Part shown: one piece after another, positions 7,787 to 15,607 of the stretch
How positions within the stretch are numbered: the first letter of the stretch is position 1
How the letters are laid out: each line of letters begins with the position of its first letter
NCBI RefSeq assembly: GCF_900156315.1
Contig: NZ_FTNI01000043.1
Span: 16,525-48,665, forward strand
From: Microbispora rosea
GTDB taxonomy: Bacteria > Actinomycetota > Actinomycetes > Streptosporangiales > Streptosporangiaceae
DNA: 32,141 nt
Direction of reading: 5' to 3'
Position numbers and translations under genes: made by a program
Notes under the pieces: model-generated
What the model saw: only the letters and a program-made list of their open reading frames with translations
Database searches by the model: none
What the model was told of the DNA's origin: nothing

Positions 7787-8716
7787 ATGACGACAGTCGA
7801 CGTCGGTCGCCCGGCGAGGCGACGGAACCCGGCGAGGCGACGGAACAGTGTCAGCGGCTGGAGCATGCGGACGATCATCGCGGTCGTTGTCGCGATCTTC
7901 GTGCTGTTCTTCGTGATACCCATCGTCTGGCTGCTGCTGGCGACCACGAAGTCGGCACACGCGCTCATCGTCGACAACCCGTTCCAGCCCGGCAGCTTCG
8001 GCGACCTGGCCGCCAACTGGGACCAGTTGTTCGGCTTCCAGGACGGCGCGGTGACCTCGTGGGTCGGCAACTCTGCGCTGTACGCCCTGGGTGCGCTCGT
8101 CATCACGCTCGTCGCCAGCATCCCGGCGGGCTACGCGATGGCGTTGACGGAGTTCCGCTTCCGGCGGCTGCTCCTGGTGCTGACGCTGATCGTCATGCTG
8201 ATCCCGAACACCGCGCTGGTGCTGCCGATCTTCCTCGAGCTGAACGTGGTGGGGCTGATCGGCAGCCCGCTGTCGGTGATCCTGCCGATGGCGTTCTTCC
8301 CCTTCGGCGTGTACCTCACCTACATCTACTTCAACACCAGCGTCCCGCGTGACCTGCTCGCGGCGGCGCGCCTGGACGGATGCACCGAGTTCCAGGTGTT
8401 CACCAGGGTCGCGCTGCCGCTGGCCGCGCCGATCGTCGCCCTGGTGGCGTTCTTCAGCTTCGTCCAGAACTGGAACAACTTCTTCCTGCCGTTCGTGATG
8501 CTGCCGTCGAGCGAGGGGTATCCGATCCAGGTCGGCCTGACCTCCCTGCTCGCCTCGACGCCGGCGTTCAACCCCAGTTCCGCCGGCGCCCAGTCCGTCC
8601 AGCTGCCCACGCTCGCGCTCGCCACCGTCATCTCGGTGTTGCCGGTGCTGATCGTCTTTCTTTTCGCACAACGCTTCCTGGTCGCCGGCATGACGGCCGG
8701 AGGAACCAAGGAGTGA
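7787..8716 (+). CDS. Sugar ABC transporter permease, MalG/UgpE type
   Basis: This 309-residue membrane protein is the second half of the importer channel. After a basic N terminus it has hydrophobic spans starting at TIIAVVVAIFVLFFVIPIVW. The EAA loop reads PRDLLAAARLDGCTEFQVF, then RVALPLAAP. The N-terminal RRR-N-rich stretch is encoded by an 18-bp unit repeated twice in tandem at 7811-7846, giving a duplicated PARRRN peptide. It is followed after 28 bases by the dehydratase gene, whose own ribosome binding site AAGGAG lies in that gap. Transport and catabolism are therefore on one transcript. Confidence 0.93.
   Translation: MTTVDVGRPARRRNPARRRNSVSGWSMRTIIAVVVAIFVLFFVIPIVWLLLATTKSAHALIVDNPFQPGSFGDLAANWDQLFGFQDGAVTSWVGNSALYALGALVITLVASIPAGYAMALTEFRFRRLLLVLTLIVMLIPNTALVLPIFLELNVVGLIGSPLSVILPMAFFPFGVYLTYIYFNTSVPRDLLAAARLDGCTEFQVFTRVALPLAAPIVALVAFFSFVQNWNNFFLPFVMLPSSEGYPIQVGLTSLLASTPAFNPSSAGAQSVQLPTLALATVISVLPVLIVFLFAQRFLVAGMTAGGTKE
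7811..7846 (+). repeat. Two tandem copies of an 18-bp unit inside the permease gene
   Basis: CCGGCGAGGCGACGGAAC occurs at 7811-7828 and again at 7829-7846. It stays in frame and duplicates the peptide PARRRN in the cytoplasmic N terminus. It looks like a recent slippage duplication without loss of function. Confidence 0.9.
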
Positions 8717-8744
8717 GTCGCATTTCCGTAATGAAGGAGCAACC

Positions 8745-9932
8745 GTGAAGGTCACCGGCTATCGCAGCCTGACCACTGCGCACGACTGGGGCCGGCTGAT
8801 CGGCGACGCCAACGGCGTCATGCCCGAGCCGCGCACCGACGTGCACGTGCTGATCCTCGAGACCGACAGCGGTGTCGAGGGCGTCGGGCTCGGAGCGCAC
8901 GGCGACATCGAACGCGTCTTCGGCGCCGTCGAGGGCGAGGACCCGCGGGCCGTCTCCGCGATCTACGACCGGATGCTCGACCGGGTCTTCAAGACCGGTC
9001 ACTCCGGCGCCACCTTCGGCGCGATCGGCGCGATCGACATGGCGCTCTGGGACCTCAAGGCGAAGGCGGCCGGCGAGCCGCTCTGGCGCACTCTCGGCGG
9101 CCGTGACCGGTTCGTTCCGGGCTACGCCTCCGGGCTGGACATCGCACTCGACGACGACGCCCTCGTACGCCTCTACGAGCGCTTCGCGGAGCGGGGCTTC
9201 AGCGGCGCCAAGCTCAAGGGCGGCCGGAACCTCGAGCACGACCTGCGCCGTCTCAAGGCGCTGCGGGACGTCTTCGCGCGCAACTCGGCCGAACCCGCCC
9301 TCATGCTCGACGCCAACGAGTCGTGGAACCGCTCGCAGGCCGTGCGCTACATCGCGGCACTGGAGCAGGAGGTGGACCTCACCTGGGTGGAGGAGCCGGT
9401 GCGCAGGTGGGACGCCGCCGGGCTCGCCTCGGTCCGGCGGGGCATCCGCGCCGGGGTGGCGACCGGCGAGAACCTCACCGGTCTCGAGCAGTACCGGCCG
9501 CTCCTGGACGCCGACGCCGTCGACATCGTCCAGGTGGGCAACGTGTGGGGCATCACGCACTTCCTGCGGGTGGCCGCGGTGGCGCACAGCCGTGACCTGC
9601 CCGTCAGCCCGGTGGCCTACCACACCAACCCGGTCGCGCATGCCGCCGTGGCCGTGCCGAACCACCTGGCCTTCGAGGTCCAGGACCTCTCGGCCCCCAT
9701 CGGACTCCACGTCGACCAGGAATTCGAGGACGGCGGGATCGTCCTCGGCGACGAGCCGGGCATCGGCATCCGGGTGGACGAGGAGCACATCAACGCCGTG
9801 CGGGCCGCCGATCCCCCGGCCGCGATCGACGGGCCCCATGTCCGCCCCAAGCGGGCGGGCCTGCGCCTCGTCCCGGACTCTGGTCAGGGCGACCGCAACG
9901 GCGCGCGCGCCGGAGAGCGGGTGGGATCGTGA
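8745..9932 (+). CDS. Enolase-superfamily (mandelate racemase subgroup) sugar-acid dehydratase
   Basis: The GTG start at 8745 is fixed by AAGGAG (8734-8739). The 395-residue protein has the two-domain enolase-superfamily form. The base motif Lys-Leu-Lys is at 156-158. Magnesium ligands are Asp189 (LDANES), Glu216 (WVEEPV) and Glu242 (TGEN), with the Asp260/His293 dyad of the mandelate racemase subgroup. Such enzymes abstract the proton alpha to the carboxylate and eliminate water from C2/C3, turning an aldonate into a 2-keto-3-deoxy acid. L-fuconate, L-galactonate, L-rhamnonate or D-galactonate dehydratase are all possible; the downstream mutarotase, lactonase and aldo/keto reductase favour an L-fucose/L-galactose-type aldonate. 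It overlaps the next gene by four bases (GTGA). Exact specificity cannot be read from the motifs. Confidence 0.85.
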   Translation: MKVTGYRSLTTAHDWGRLIGDANGVMPEPRTDVHVLILETDSGVEGVGLGAHGDIERVFGAVEGEDPRAVSAIYDRMLDRVFKTGHSGATFGAIGAIDMALWDLKAKAAGEPLWRTLGGRDRFVPGYASGLDIALDDDALVRLYERFAERGFSGAKLKGGRNLEHDLRRLKALRDVFARNSAEPALMLDANESWNRSQAVRYIAALEQEVDLTWVEEPVRRWDAAGLASVRRGIRAGVATGENLTGLEQYRPLLDADAVDIVQVGNVWGITHFLRVAAVAHSRDLPVSPVAYHTNPVAHAAVAVPNHLAFEVQDLSAPIGLHVDQEFEDGGIVLGDEPGIGIRVDEEHINAVRAADPPAAIDGPHVRPKRAGLRLVPDSGQGDRNGARAGERVGS

Positions 9933-10273
9933 GCGCCCAGCCCCGCATCCAACGTCACGCCTTCGTCGTCGGCGTCCGGCCGGAGCGCCGGGAGGAGTAC
10001 CTCGAGCTGCACAGCAACGTCTGGCCGCAGGTCGAGCAGACCCTGCGCGACGCGAACGTCACGAACTACTCGATCTTCATCGTCGGCGACACGCTGTTCG
10101 CCTACTACGAGTACGTCGGCGACGACCACGCCGCCGACATGGCCCGCATCGCCGAGGACCCGGTGACGCGCGAGTGGTGGACGCACACCGACCCCTGCCA
10201 GGTGCGGATCGTCGAGGAACGCGATCCCGGCGCCCTGTGGCAGCCGCTCGACGAAGTCTGGCACCTGTCGTGA
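9929..10273 (+). CDS. L-rhamnose mutarotase-like protein (RhaM/COG3254 family)
   Basis: This 114-residue protein starts at a GTG that overlaps the dehydratase stop (GTGA). It carries the RhaM pattern: EEYLELHSNVWPQV with Tyr24 and His28, then NYSIFIVGDTLFAYYEY, and a C-terminal WWTHTDP. Family members are small dimeric ferredoxin-like proteins that interconvert alpha and beta pyranose forms of 6-deoxy sugars; relatives in fucose loci do the same for L-fucose. In this operon it would feed the correct anomer to the aldo/keto reductase. It overlaps the lactonase gene by four bases. The family is clear; the sugar is inferred. Confidence 0.85.
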   Translation: MSAQPRIQRHAFVVGVRPERREEYLELHSNVWPQVEQTLRDANVTNYSIFIVGDTLFAYYEYVGDDHAADMARIAEDPVTREWWTHTDPCQVRIVEERDPGALWQPLDEVWHLS

Positions 10274-11100
10274 TCCGTTCCGTCGACGCGCACGTGCATC
10301 TCTGGAACCGGGCCACCGATCCGCAGCCGTGGATCGACCCGGTGACGATGGCGGCGATCGACAGAGACTTCGCGCACGGCGACCTCGAGCGGATGCTCGA
10401 TTCGACCGGCGTGGAGGTCGCCGTCGTCGTGCAGTCGATCAACAGCGCCGCCGAGACGAGGCGGCTGCTGACCCAGCCGGGCCCGCGCGTCGCGGGCGTG
10501 GTGGGCTGGGCCGACCTCACGGGCGACGTCGCGGCGCAGCTCGACGAGCTCGACGCCGCGGCGCGCCGGAGGCTGGTCGGGATCCGTCACCTGGTCCATG
10601 TCGACCCCGATCCCGACTGGCTCGGACGACCCGACGTGGGAGCGGCGCTCGATCGGCTGGCCGCCGCCGGCCTCGGCTTCGACCTGGTGGTGCGGTCGTG
10701 GCAGCTGCCGCTGGCCGCGACCGTCGCGGCCGCGCATCCCGGCGTGCGCTTCGTCGTCGACCACCTCGGCGGGCTCGCCGAAGCGGACGACGACGACGGC
10801 TGGGAGGCCGGCCTGCGCGAGCTCGCCGCACGGCCGAACACCTACGCGAAGATCTCCGGGCTGGCCGGGCTGGTGAGCCGCGGCGAGGGAGCCCGGCTGC
10901 GCCGGGCGGTCGGCGTGGCGCTGGAGGCGTTCGGCCCGGACCGGCTCATGTACGGCTCCGACTGGCCGCTCGCCGAGCTGGGGGCCGGCCCGGTCGCGTG
11001 GCGAGGAGCGGTGGACGAGCTGATCGGCGAGCTGAGCCCGGCCGAGCGCCAGGCGGTCGTGTCCGGCACCGCGTCGGCCTTCTATCGGCTCGGCACATGA
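10270..11100 (+). CDS. Amidohydrolase-family sugar lactonase (COG3618, L-fuconolactonase-like)
   Basis: The GTG at 10270 overlaps the mutarotase stop codon, giving a 276-residue protein. It begins VIRSVDAHVHLW, with the HxH metal motif at His8 and His10, and carries DHLGG and YGSDWPL near the C terminus. This is the pattern of COG3618 amidohydrolases, a TIM-barrel family that includes L-fuconolactonase, L-rhamnonolactonase and L-galactonolactonase. It would open the 1,5- or 1,4-lactone produced by the downstream dehydrogenase to the aldonate used by the dehydratase. Its stop overlaps the reductase start (ATGA), so stoichiometric expression is likely. Other lactones are possible. Confidence 0.85.
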   Translation: MIRSVDAHVHLWNRATDPQPWIDPVTMAAIDRDFAHGDLERMLDSTGVEVAVVVQSINSAAETRRLLTQPGPRVAGVVGWADLTGDVAAQLDELDAAARRRLVGIRHLVHVDPDPDWLGRPDVGAALDRLAAAGLGFDLVVRSWQLPLAATVAAAHPGVRFVVDHLGGLAEADDDDGWEAGLRELAARPNTYAKISGLAGLVSRGEGARLRRAVGVALEAFGPDRLMYGSDWPLAELGAGPVAWRGAVDELIGELSPAERQAVVSGTASAFYRLGT

Positions 11101-12098
11101 CGGCACAGGTCGCGGAGCTGCTGAAGCGGGCGCGGTCGAAGCACGGCGTCATCGGCCTCGGCGGATCGCCGCTCGGCAACTTCGCCAGCCCCATGACCGA
11201 CGACGAGGCCGCCCTGACGATGCGCCGGGCGTGGGATCGCGGCATCCGCTACTTCGACACCGCGCCGCACTACGGCCTCGGGCTCTCCGAGCGCCGCATC
11301 GGCGCGGAGCTGCGCCGCCGCCCTCGCGACGAGTTCGTCCTGTCCACCAAGGTCGGCCGCCTGATCGTGCCCAACCCCCGGCCCCGGGAACGGGACGACG
11401 ACGGGTTCGCCGTTCCCGGTGACCTGACACGGCGGTGGGACTTCTCGCCGGCGGGTGTCGAACGCTCGCTCAGGGAGAGCCTGGAGCGCCTCGGGCTCGA
11501 GTCGGTGGACATCCTCTACCTGCACGATCCCGAACAGGCGTGGGAGGGCGCGGCCCGGGAGGGGCTCTCGGCGCTGGCGCGGCTGAAGGCCGACGGCGTC
11601 GTGAAGGCCATCGGCATCGGGACCAACTCCACCGCCGGGCTCGCCGGGATCATCGAGGACGGGCTCGTCGACGTGATCATGCTGGCCAACCGCTACTCGC
11701 TGCTCGACCACACCGCGCTCGACTCGGTGCTCGTGCCGGCCCACCGCTTCGGTGTCGCCGTGGTGGCCGTCGGTGTCTTCGCCACCGGCCTGCTCTCCAC
11801 CGCCCGCCCCGCGCCCGGCTCGACGTACGAGTATCGCGCCCCCGGCGCGGACGTGCTCGGGCGCGCCGAGCGCATCGCGTCGGTCTGCGAGGATCACGGC
11901 GTCGAACTCCCCGCCGCCGCGCTGGCCTTCCCCCTGCTGCACCCCGCGGTCTCCGCGATCGCCGTCGGCATGCGTTCACCGGTCGAGGTGGACGAGAACC
12001 TCGGGCGGTTCGAGACCGACATCCCCGGCGGGCTCTGGGACGACCTGATCGCCGAAGGTCTGATTCCGCCCGGCGCCGTGCGGACGCACGAATCCTGA
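11097..12098 (+). CDS. Aldo/keto reductase, probable L-fucose/L-galactose 1-dehydrogenase
   Basis: This 333-residue protein has the aldo/keto reductase tetrad: Asp54 and Tyr59 in YFDTAPHYGLGLSERRIG, Lys85 in STKVG, and His143 in LYLHDPE. The DTAPHYGLGLSE context and the PERxxDG-type insert are typical of D-threo-aldose 1-dehydrogenases. These oxidise L-fucose, L-galactose or D-arabinose to the lactone with NAD(P); plant L-galactose dehydrogenase belongs to the same superfamily. As the last gene of the 5478-12098 operon, next to the lactonase, it would catalyse the first oxidation after import and mutarotation. A hairpin terminator follows 25 bases after the stop. L-fucose versus L-galactose cannot be separated by eye. 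Confidence 0.82.
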   Translation: MTAQVAELLKRARSKHGVIGLGGSPLGNFASPMTDDEAALTMRRAWDRGIRYFDTAPHYGLGLSERRIGAELRRRPRDEFVLSTKVGRLIVPNPRPRERDDDGFAVPGDLTRRWDFSPAGVERSLRESLERLGLESVDILYLHDPEQAWEGAAREGLSALARLKADGVVKAIGIGTNSTAGLAGIIEDGLVDVIMLANRYSLLDHTALDSVLVPAHRFGVAVVAVGVFATGLLSTARPAPGSTYEYRAPGADVLGRAERIASVCEDHGVELPAAALAFPLLHPAVSAIAVGMRSPVEVDENLGRFETDIPGGLWDDLIAEGLIPPGAVRTHES

Positions 12099-12123
12099 GC
12101 CCGGGCGGAGCGTGAGCTCCGGC

Positions 12124-12161
12124 CCCACCGTGACGCCGGCTTCGCCGGGCGTCACGGTGGG
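12124..12161. terminator. Hairpin terminator between convergent operon and gntR
   Basis: CCCACCGTGACGCCGGC (12124-12140) pairs with 12144-12161 across a TTC loop; one G bulges. It sits between the reductase gene (+, ends 12098) and gntR (-, ends 12170). No T tract follows on either strand. Confidence 0.78.
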
Positions 12162-12169
12162 CGGCACCC

Positions 12170-12964
12170 TCAGGAGCCGGCCTCCTGGCCCATCGCTCCG
12201 CGTACGCCGGGGCGGCGCCTGGCCCACGAACCCAGTATGTGGACGCGCATCGCGGCCGCGGCGCCCTGAGCGTCTCCCTGGAGGATCATCGACTCGATCT
12301 GCCGGTGCTCGGCGAGCGACTGGAGGTGCTCCTCCCTGCTCGGGTCGCCGTTGTACCGGCTCGACAGCCGTGCCTTGGCATGGATGCCGTGGATGATCGC
12401 GTGACCGAGACGATTGCCGGAGAAAACCATGATCATCTCATGGAAGGCGACGTCCTCCCTGCCGTAGCGATCCGCGTCGTGCAGGCTCTCCGCGAGGACG
12501 TTCGCCTGCTTCTTCAGCGCCTCGACCTGATCCGGTGTGATCACGCGGGCACACTGCGCCGCCATGTCGCACTCGAGGGCCGCCCGGACGTTGATGAGGT
12601 CGTCGAGGATGGACAGGTTGCTGTCGTGCCGGATCTGCGCCTCGAGGACGAGGGGGTCCAGCAGGTTCCAGCCGATGGGCTCGAGAACCCGGGTCCCCCG
12701 GCCCGGCGTCGCCTTGACCAGGCCCTTCGCCTCCAGAAGTTTGATCGACTCGCGCACCACGGTGCGGGAGACGCCGAACTCCTGACACAGCTCGGGCTCG
12801 GTCGGGAGTACGGTGTCGACCGGATAGGCCCCCGAAACGATGCGGTCGACCAGATGCGTGACAACGGTGTCGCCCAGACGCCTGGGGCGTCGGTAGCTGG
12901 GCGGCTCCAGCGAGGCGTGGGAGGTGCTCCCGGTCGGACCGGAATGAGAGGACGCGGCAGTCAC
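12170..12964 (-). CDS. GntR-family regulator, FadR/FCD subgroup
   Basis: A GTG at 12964 preceded by GGAGG is the preferred start, giving 264 residues; longer in-frame starts would run into the operator-like sequence. A winged helix-turn-helix spans about residues 30-95 (LPTEPELCQEFGVSRTVVRESIKLLEAKGLV). It is followed by GRGTRVLE and an all-helical FCD ligand domain with HEMI and EHRQIE, which carry probable metal-binding residues. FCD regulators typically sense sugar acids such as hexuronates, aldonates or 2-keto-3-deoxy acids. It converges on the catabolic operon and is preceded by palindromic AT-rich DNA matching the promoters at 1353 and 5402. It is therefore the likely local regulator of the cluster and of itself. 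Repressor or activator cannot be decided. Confidence 0.88.
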   Translation of the reverse strand: MTAASSHSGPTGSTSHASLEPPSYRRPRRLGDTVVTHLVDRIVSGAYPVDTVLPTEPELCQEFGVSRTVVRESIKLLEAKGLVKATPGRGTRVLEPIGWNLLDPLVLEAQIRHDSNLSILDDLINVRAALECDMAAQCARVITPDQVEALKKQANVLAESLHDADRYGREDVAFHEMIMVFSGNRLGHAIIHGIHAKARLSSRYNGDPSREEHLQSLAEHRQIESMILQGDAQGAAAAMRVHILGSWARRRPGVRGAMGQEAGS

Positions 12965-12994
12965 TGAGCCTCCAGGAGGAATATCACCAGCCCA

Positions 12995-13029
12995 GTATAC
13001 GCGTCTGCACATATGTAATTCATATGATG
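12995..13029 (-). promoter_or_regulatory. gntR control region with candidate operator (site C)
   Basis: Read on the minus strand, CATCATATGAAT (13029-13018) matches the sites at 1353 and 5402. Nearby lie a CATATG at 13021-13026, an ACATATGT at about 13009-13016 and GTATAC at 12995-13000, so the region is rich in short palindromes. It lies 31-65 bases upstream of the gntR start and downstream of the GH39 stop, consistent with autoregulation. Confidence 0.45.
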
Positions 13030-13099
13030 TAACCGATCTCACTCCGCGCTACCTGGGTGATTCGCCCTCGCGCGGTCACGCGCACGATCGCTTGCATGG

Positions 13100-14725
13100 T
13101 CACGCCGACTGCCGCAACGACATCACGGCCCACGGCGCGAGTTCGACGTCGAGGTCGAGCACACCGGTGGCGGGCACGGTCAGCGTGAACCTGAGGAGCG
13201 AGTCGGCGACCCTGCGCAGGTGCTCGCTCTCGGCCCGCGACGGGTTGAGGGGGGACCCGAGCCGATACCACGCCTCGGCGACGTTCCCGTGCTCCCAGTC
13301 CACGACCTCGACGAGAAACGTGGTGCCCGGCTCCAGCCCGCCGATCGAGTGCCGGATCCTCCTGCTCGGCCCGATCTCGGCCAGCGCGCGTGTCGCGTCG
13401 TACGAGTTCTGCGCCCGGACACCCTTCTTCCCCATGTCCTCCGGGTAGTTGAAGAACACCGCCGACACGGCCGACGTCCGGCTGTCCCGGGTCACGACCC
13501 CGTCGGACGTCGTGAGCAGCAGCCGGTCACCGAGCCTCTCCAGCATCGTGAACGCGTGGAACGTGGGTTTGTGAATGCCGGACTCGTTCACGAGGCCGAA
13601 TCCCCCGTGAAACGGTCCGATCCCGGCGCCTCCCTCCTCGAACACGTCGGTGAAGGTCCAGTAGGAGATCGAGTCGGCGAGGGTGGCGCACTGCAGGTAC
13701 GACCGCGTGATGGAGGTCGCCGCGAACACCGTGTCGTGAATGAAGTCACGGGATGACGGCGACGTCGACCACTCCGTGATGTGGATCTCCGCATCGGGGT
13801 ACGCGCTGTTGCTCACGAGCTTGCGAAGCAGGGTCAGGTCGTCGAACGTCGCGTCGGCGTACCGGGTGATGTGCACGGCCTCGCCGTCGGCGGCGAACGC
13901 GAAGTCGGTGGGGTAGGTGTGCGTCGAGATGAAGTCGATCGGAAGTCCGCGCTCCGCGCACCAGGCGATGAAGTCCTCGATCCACACCGGGCGCCAGTCG
14001 AGCGCGTCCACGTCGGCCGCGCCGGCCGTCTCGTGTGTGGCGGCACGGTCCTCGACCTCGCCCTTGTAGCGGTCGTCGGGCACGAAGACGCTCGTCGCCG
14101 GCCCGCCCACCTTCAGCTCGGGATCGATTCTCTTGATGGCCGTGACGGTCTGCTCGTAAAGCTCGAAGTATTCGGTCTTCGTCCCGGTCCAGAAGTGCGG
14201 CACCAGGTTCGGCTCGTTCCACACCTCGAACCGCCACTCCCGCACCTCGTCGAGGCCGTACCGGTCGATCCAGTGCTCGACCGACCGCGTCACCAGCTCG
14301 ACCCAGCGCGCCATGTCCTTGGGCGGGCTGCAATGAGCGCCCCACCAGAACACCGTCTCCGTCTGCGTGGCCAGCTCGCGCGGCATGAAGCCCAGCTCGA
14401 CGAAGGGACGGACACCGCATTCCAGGATGAAGTCGAACACCTTGTCCACGTAGCTGAACGTGTACACGGGCGAGTCAAGGGGTGCGTCCGGGCCGAAACC
14501 GCCGCCGTAGCTCTCCCGATAAACGAACATGTCGTCGTGGAAGACGCCGTGAAAACGGATGTACTGCACTCCGCATGCGTCGGCGACCTCCGCGAACTGC
14601 CGTTGCCAGTCCGCGCGCAGCGCCTCGTTCGCCCGCCCGGCACCGATGCATCCGCTCCACACATGGGGGAACACACTGTCGTCGCACGGCTTGCCGTCGA
14701 TACTGAACCGGGACTCGCTTGTCAT
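13100..14725 (-). CDS. GH39-family glycoside hydrolase, cytoplasmic
   Basis: This 541-residue protein has no signal peptide, so it should act on imported oligosaccharides. The clan GH-A (alpha/beta)8 barrel shows the acid/base Glu171 in FEVWNEPN and the nucleophile Glu318 in HITEWS, plus a C-terminal beta domain. GH39 contains beta-xylosidases and alpha-L-iduronidases, and some members act on other glycosides. It lies 135 bases upstream of gntR on the same strand and probably belongs to the same regulon, although no CATCATA motif is visible directly before it. Its substrate is probably the oligosaccharide taken up by the importer at 5478-8716. Beta-xylosidase is the default name but is not proven. 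Confidence 0.85.
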   Translation of the reverse strand: MTSESRFSIDGKPCDDSVFPHVWSGCIGAGRANEALRADWQRQFAEVADACGVQYIRFHGVFHDDMFVYRESYGGGFGPDAPLDSPVYTFSYVDKVFDFILECGVRPFVELGFMPRELATQTETVFWWGAHCSPPKDMARWVELVTRSVEHWIDRYGLDEVREWRFEVWNEPNLVPHFWTGTKTEYFELYEQTVTAIKRIDPELKVGGPATSVFVPDDRYKGEVEDRAATHETAGAADVDALDWRPVWIEDFIAWCAERGLPIDFISTHTYPTDFAFAADGEAVHITRYADATFDDLTLLRKLVSNSAYPDAEIHITEWSTSPSSRDFIHDTVFAATSITRSYLQCATLADSISYWTFTDVFEEGGAGIGPFHGGFGLVNESGIHKPTFHAFTMLERLGDRLLLTTSDGVVTRDSRTSAVSAVFFNYPEDMGKKGVRAQNSYDATRALAEIGPSRRIRHSIGGLEPGTTFLVEVVDWEHGNVAEAWYRLGSPLNPSRAESEHLRRVADSLLRFTLTVPATGVLDLDVELAPWAVMSLRQSA

Positions 14726-14896
14726 GGTTCACTTCTCTCACAAATGGCCCACGGGCGGGAGATGGCCGGCGAAAGAGCGCTGCCGGCCCGTGATGGCGCC
14801 CAGCCCGCCTCCCGGCACCTCCAGCCGGCGACGACCCTCAGCGTCCGCGACTCGACGGGCCCGGTCCCGCCGTCCTGAGCCGGCCGCGGACGCCCA

Positions 14897-15607
14897 TCAC
14901 AGCCACGCGGTGAGGAGCGGCGCGAGGGAGCCGCCGGAAGCGGTCAGCGCGTGCGGGCGGCCGGCGAGGTAGGCCGCCACCCCGGCGAGCGGGCCGTCGA
15001 CGGTGACGGGCTCGCCCTCGCCGGGCAGCTCCCAGCGGTCACCGGTGTCGGTGGCGGTCAGGACGACCGCGGGGCCCGCGGCGCCGCCGCGCTTGGCGAC
15101 GATGTCGTCGGCGAGGGCGGTCAGGAGCCCGGCGGGCAGGGCCGAGAACGCGACGCCGGAGGCCAGGTCGACGGCGTGGACGCAGACCTCGCGGGAGCGC
15201 AGCCACGGGATCTCCGTCGCGGGGACGGTGCGGCCCTGGGCGGTGACGACCTCGGCGTTCCACTGGTCGTCGGTGAGCCCGGTTATGCCCGCGGCGAGCC
15301 GCTCGGCGGACGAGGTCAGCCAGGCGGCCAGCTCCTCGGCCGGTCTGCGGGCGCCGGCCTCGATGTCGGCGTCGCGCTGCCGCGGCGAGGAGTACATCGG
15401 GGTCTTCTCACCGGTGGCGGCCCAGCGCACCAGGTTGCCCAGCGCGTCGGCGTTCGCCGCCACGTGGGCCACCAGGTGCTTGCGGGTCCAGCCGGGGAGC
15501 CCGGAGGGGGCGAGGTAGTCCTCCTCGCCCCACCCGGCGACGGCGGCGAAGAACAGTTCGGTGCCCGTCGCGCACCAGTTCAGGGCGTCGCCGAGGGTAC
15601 GGCGCAT
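14897..15607 (-). CDS. Maleylpyruvate isomerase family, mycothiol-dependent
   Basis: This 236-residue protein starts at an ATG whose A is the last base of the upstream stop codon (TGATG). The N-terminal helical bundle has the DinB/MDMPI-type histidines in KHLVAHVAANADAL and SREVCVHAVDLASG, and a C-terminal domain follows. The family isomerises maleylpyruvate to fumarylpyruvate using mycothiol, the actinobacterial thiol. It is the third gene of a three-gene unit with the gentisate dioxygenase and the hydrolase, which confirms the role. Related MDMPI proteins can have other functions, but the context makes this one convincing. Confidence 0.9.
   Translation of the reverse strand: MRRTLGDALNWCATGTELFFAAVAGWGEEDYLAPSGLPGWTRKHLVAHVAANADALGNLVRWAATGEKTPMYSSPRQRDADIEAGARRPAEELAAWLTSSAERLAAGITGLTDDQWNAEVVTAQGRTVPATEIPWLRSREVCVHAVDLASGVAFSALPAGLLTALADDIVAKRGGAAGPAVVLTATDTGDRWELPGEGEPVTVDGPLAGVAAYLAGRPHALTASGGSLAPLLTAWL

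Noticed and set aside
13781..14878. A 365-codon plus-strand frame opposite the GH39 gene
   Set aside because: The minus strand has the catalytic WNEPN and ITEW motifs in a normal-length GH39 protein; the plus frame has no domain.
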